From assembly GCA_019347595.1 (NCBI GenBank), contig JAHWLA010000086.1:1-10218 (forward strand): a stretch of DNA of 10,218 nt, in the 5' to 3' direction. Positions 8,004 through 10,218 of the stretch are shown here, one piece after another; position 1 is the first letter of the stretch; every line of letters begins with the position of its first letter. The translations under genes were made by a program, and so were the position numbers. A model generated the notes under the pieces. It had not been told where the DNA came from. It worked only from the letters and a program-made list of their open reading frames with translations, and ran no database searches. The DNA comes from Actinomycetota bacterium. Lineage in GTDB: Bacteria > Actinomycetota > Acidimicrobiia > Acidimicrobiales > JAHWLA01.

Positions 8004-10218
8004 GTGGCACTCCCGTCGGCGTCGGACGGCGTCCTCAGCCGTGTGCTGGGGGACGCCCCGCAGTTCGTCTGCGTGCTCGACGCCGACGGCGCCGTCGTCC
8101 TGCTGCGCGGTCGCCACGTCGAGGCGACATCACGGACGGTGGACGACCTCGCCGTCGGCGCCGAAGAGGCGCGCAAGGCGCTGGGCGGAGAGGCTGCGGG
8201 CGGGCTCGTCGAGGCGGACGGCCGGCTCTACGACGTGTGGGCGGAGCCGACCGACGAGGGCGCGGTGGTCGTGGTCTCCGACCTCACCGGCGCCAGCATC
8301 GTGGAGCGGCGTTGGCGCGCCCTCGTCCGCGACTCGGCGGAGATGCTCGCCGTGGTGGGAGGCGACGGCACCGTGGAGTACGCCTCGCCGGCGGTCAAGC
8401 GGCTCCTGGGGTGGGCGCTCGGTACGGAGGTGGCTACCAACGTCCTCGACGTCGTGCACTCCGACGACATCGGCGCCGTGCGCGCCGACGCCAAGCGGCT
8501 CCTGGCCGGCGAGGTGTCGAGGACGACGATGACCGTGCGGGTCGGTACGGCCGCCGATGGGTGGCGGCACATCGAGGTCGTCGTCACCAATCTGCTCGAC
8601 GACCCGACCCTGCGCGGACTCGTGCTCAACATGCGCGACGTGTCGGAGCGCGTGCTGGCCGAGCACGAACTGCGCCGGCGGGCACGGCAACAGCAGCTCG
8701 TCGCCGGACTCGGTCACCGGGCGCTGATGGGCGTCGACGTGGGCGCCATCATGCACGACGCGGTGTCGATGGTGGCCGACGCGCTCGACGTGGAGTTGTG
8801 CGACCTGTTGGAGCTCGTCCCCGACGGCTCGCAGCTCCTCATGCGGGCGGGCGTGGGTTGGGAGGACGGAGCGGTCGGTTCGGTGCGCCAGCCGGCTGAC
8901 ACCGATACCCATGCCGGCTATGCGCTCGAGACCGGTGTTCCTGTGGTCGCCGAGCACCTCAGTCGCGACGTCCGGTTCACGAGCACGGAGGTGCTGCGTC
9001 GGCACGGCGTGGTGAGTGCGCTGTTCGTCGCCGTGCAGGGAGCCGAGCGGACGTTCGGCGTCCTCGGCGTGCACGCCACGGCGCACCGGGTTTTCTCGCC
9101 CGACGACATCCATTTCGTCGAGGCCGTCGCCAACGTCCTCGCCGCAGCGGCCGAACGCCGGCAGGTGGAAGAGGAGATCCGGATGCAGTCGGTACACGAC
9201 GCGCTGACCGGGCTGCCCAACCGCACGCTGTTCCTCGACCGCCTGAAGCAGGCGCTGGCGCGTGCCGAGCGCACGCATCGCACGGTCGCCGTGCTGTTCC
9301 TCGATCTCGACCGCTTCAAGGTCGTCAACGACGGGCTGGGCCACGTGGCGGGCGACCGGCTGCTGGTGGAGGTGGCGCATCGCCTCTCGGGCATCGTGCG
9401 CCCCGGCGACACGGTCGCCCGCTTCGGCGGCGACGAGTTCGTCGTCCTGTGCGACGACGTCGGTGCCGTCCGCGACGCCGTCGATGTCGCCGACCGCATC
9501 GGCGACGTACTGACGCGGCCGTTCTCCATCGGCGGCCGCGAGGTGATCGCAGGAGCGAGCGTGGGGATCGCCCTGGCGCAAGCCGGCAAGCACGAAGGCG
9601 CCGAGGCCCTTGTGCGCGATGCCGACGCGGCCATGTACCGCGCCAAGGAGCGCGGCAAGGGCCGCTACGAGGTGTTCGACGACGTGATCCGCGATCGCGC
9701 CGTGCGCCGTCTGGAGACCGAGCAGGCCTTGCGCCAGGCGATCGCCCGCCACGAACTGCGCCTCGAGTACCAGCCGGGTGTGTCGTTGACGACGGGCAAC
9801 ATCGCGGCCGTCGAGGCCCTGGTGCGCTGGGAGCACCCCGAGCGGGGCCTGATCGGGCCCGACGAGTTCATCCCCGTGGCCGAGGAGACGGGGTTGATCG
9901 TCCCGCTGGGGGAGTGGGTCCTGGAGCAGGCGGCGGCGCTGGCGGCGCGCCTCCAGTGGGCGGCGGCGGACGGCGGGGCCATGACGGTTGCCGTCAACCT
10001 GTCGGCCCGGCAGTTGACCGCGCCGGGGTTGGTGGACCGGGTGGCCGGCGTGCTGCGCGACCACGACCTGCCCGCGCGAGCGCTGTCGCTGGAGATCACC
10101 GAGAGCGTGCTGATGGACGACGCCGAGGCGGCGCGCCGGATGCTCGTCACACTGAAGGACGTCGGCGTCTACCTCGCCATCGACGACTTCGGGACGGGGT
10201 ACTCGTCGCTGGCGTACC
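8004..10218 (+). CDS. PAS-GAF-GGDEF-EAL cyclic di-GMP turnover protein, 3' end beyond the window
   Basis: There are 738 codons visible, ending inside the EAL domain just after DDFGTGYSS (727-735). Layout: a short PAS-like region (about 8-98, weak), a PAS domain (about 104-216, ending in RDVSER), a GAF domain (about 229-388), GGDEF (399-560) and EAL (about 570 onward). The cyclase half has DALTGLPNR (399-407), D434, N442, D451, a canonical GGDEF (475-479) and an inhibitory RPGD (466-469). The EAL half shows E604 (EALVRW), N665, E697, D727 and D728, at the same spacing as in the gene upstream; the later lysine, glutamate and glutamine lie past the edge. The start is the GTG at 8004, two codons after the previous stop and the first possible start in frame. 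It has no evident ribosome binding site, so coupling to the previous gene is likely. It is a paralogue of that gene with a different sensor head. Both enzymatic directions look possible. Confidence 0.93.
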   Translation, partial: MALPSASDGVLSRVLGDAPQFVCVLDADGAVVLLRGRHVEATSRTVDDLAVGAEEARKALGGEAAGGLVEADGRLYDVWAEPTDEGAVVVVSDLTGASIVERRWRALVRDSAEMLAVVGGDGTVEYASPAVKRLLGWALGTEVATNVLDVVHSDDIGAVRADAKRLLAGEVSRTTMTVRVGTAADGWRHIEVVVTNLLDDPTLRGLVLNMRDVSERVLAEHELRRRARQQQLVAGLGHRALMGVDVGAIMHDAVSMVADALDVELCDLLELVPDGSQLLMRAGVGWEDGAVGSVRQPADTDTHAGYALETGVPVVAEHLSRDVRFTSTEVLRRHGVVSALFVAVQGAERTFGVLGVHATAHRVFSPDDIHFVEAVANVLAAAAERRQVEEEIRMQSVHDALTGLPNRTLFLDRLKQALARAERTHRTVAVLFLDLDRFKVVNDGLGHVAGDRLLVEVAHRLSGIVRPGDTVARFGGDEFVVLCDDVGAVRDAVDVADRIGDVLTRPFSIGGREVIAGASVGIALAQAGKHEGAEALVRDADAAMYRAKERGKGRYEVFDDVIRDRAVRRLETEQALRQAIARHELRLEYQPGVSLTTGNIAAVEALVRWEHPERGLIGPDEFIPVAEETGLIVPLGEWVLEQAAALAARLQWAAADGGAMTVAVNLSARQLTAPGLVDRVAGVLRDHDLPARALSLEITESVLMDDAEAARRMLVTLKDVGVYLAIDDFGTGYSSLAY

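Noticed and set aside
8130..10064. Minus-strand open frame of 644 codons opposite the second GGDEF-EAL gene
   Set aside because: It is again antisense to a confirmed gene. Its resemblance to the previous shadow frame comes from the paralogy of the real genes beneath.
5682..10218. One gene broken by a nonsense or frameshift mutation
   Set aside because: Although the second and third genes share a frame, each has its own complete sensor-GGDEF-EAL layout, and the stop falls at the natural end of an EAL domain.

Overview
This is a high-GC bacterial window. The coding style (strong G/C at third codon positions, a GTG start, very short gaps between genes) and the gene types fit an actinobacterium. 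Acidimicrobiia or a related lineage is a guess from style; no taxonomic marker is present. The window holds four protein genes and one 259-base intergenic region. I see no tRNA, rRNA, CRISPR array, insertion sequence or phage gene.

Left part (1-4217, minus strand): the large (alpha) subunit of glutamate synthase, gltB. It is read from its start through 1405 codons and is cut by the left edge inside the C-terminal GXGXG domain. The catalytic N-terminal cysteine, the FMN-domain motifs and the three [3Fe-4S] cysteines are all visible.

Middle (4218-4476): a divergent intergenic region. It contains a strong 26-bp-arm inverted repeat with a 6-nt loop (4325-4382), a 10-bp tandem repeat beside it, a weak candidate gltB promoter, and the ribosome binding site of the rightward operon.

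Right part (4477-10218, plus strand): a tight three-gene unit. It comprises a stand-alone FIST (FIST_N plus FIST_C) sensor protein, a GAF-GAF-GGDEF-EAL protein of 772 aa, and a second GGDEF-EAL protein with PAS and GAF sensors, cut by the right edge after 738 codons. The intergenic gaps are 2 and 3 nt, and both junctions have nearly the same sequence, which suggests co-transcription and coupled translation. Both GGDEF-EAL proteins keep the cyclase metal ligands, an RxxD inhibitory site and, as far as visible, the complete EAL active site. Both could therefore make and degrade cyclic di-GMP.

Inferred working model: the unit is a soluble cytoplasmic module that tunes cyclic di-GMP. The FIST protein would bind a small ligand, perhaps an amino acid, and the two paralogous turnover enzymes would read other cues through different GAF/PAS heads. 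Because it diverges from a glutamate synthase gene, a shared nitrogen or amino-acid input is a testable but unproven idea.
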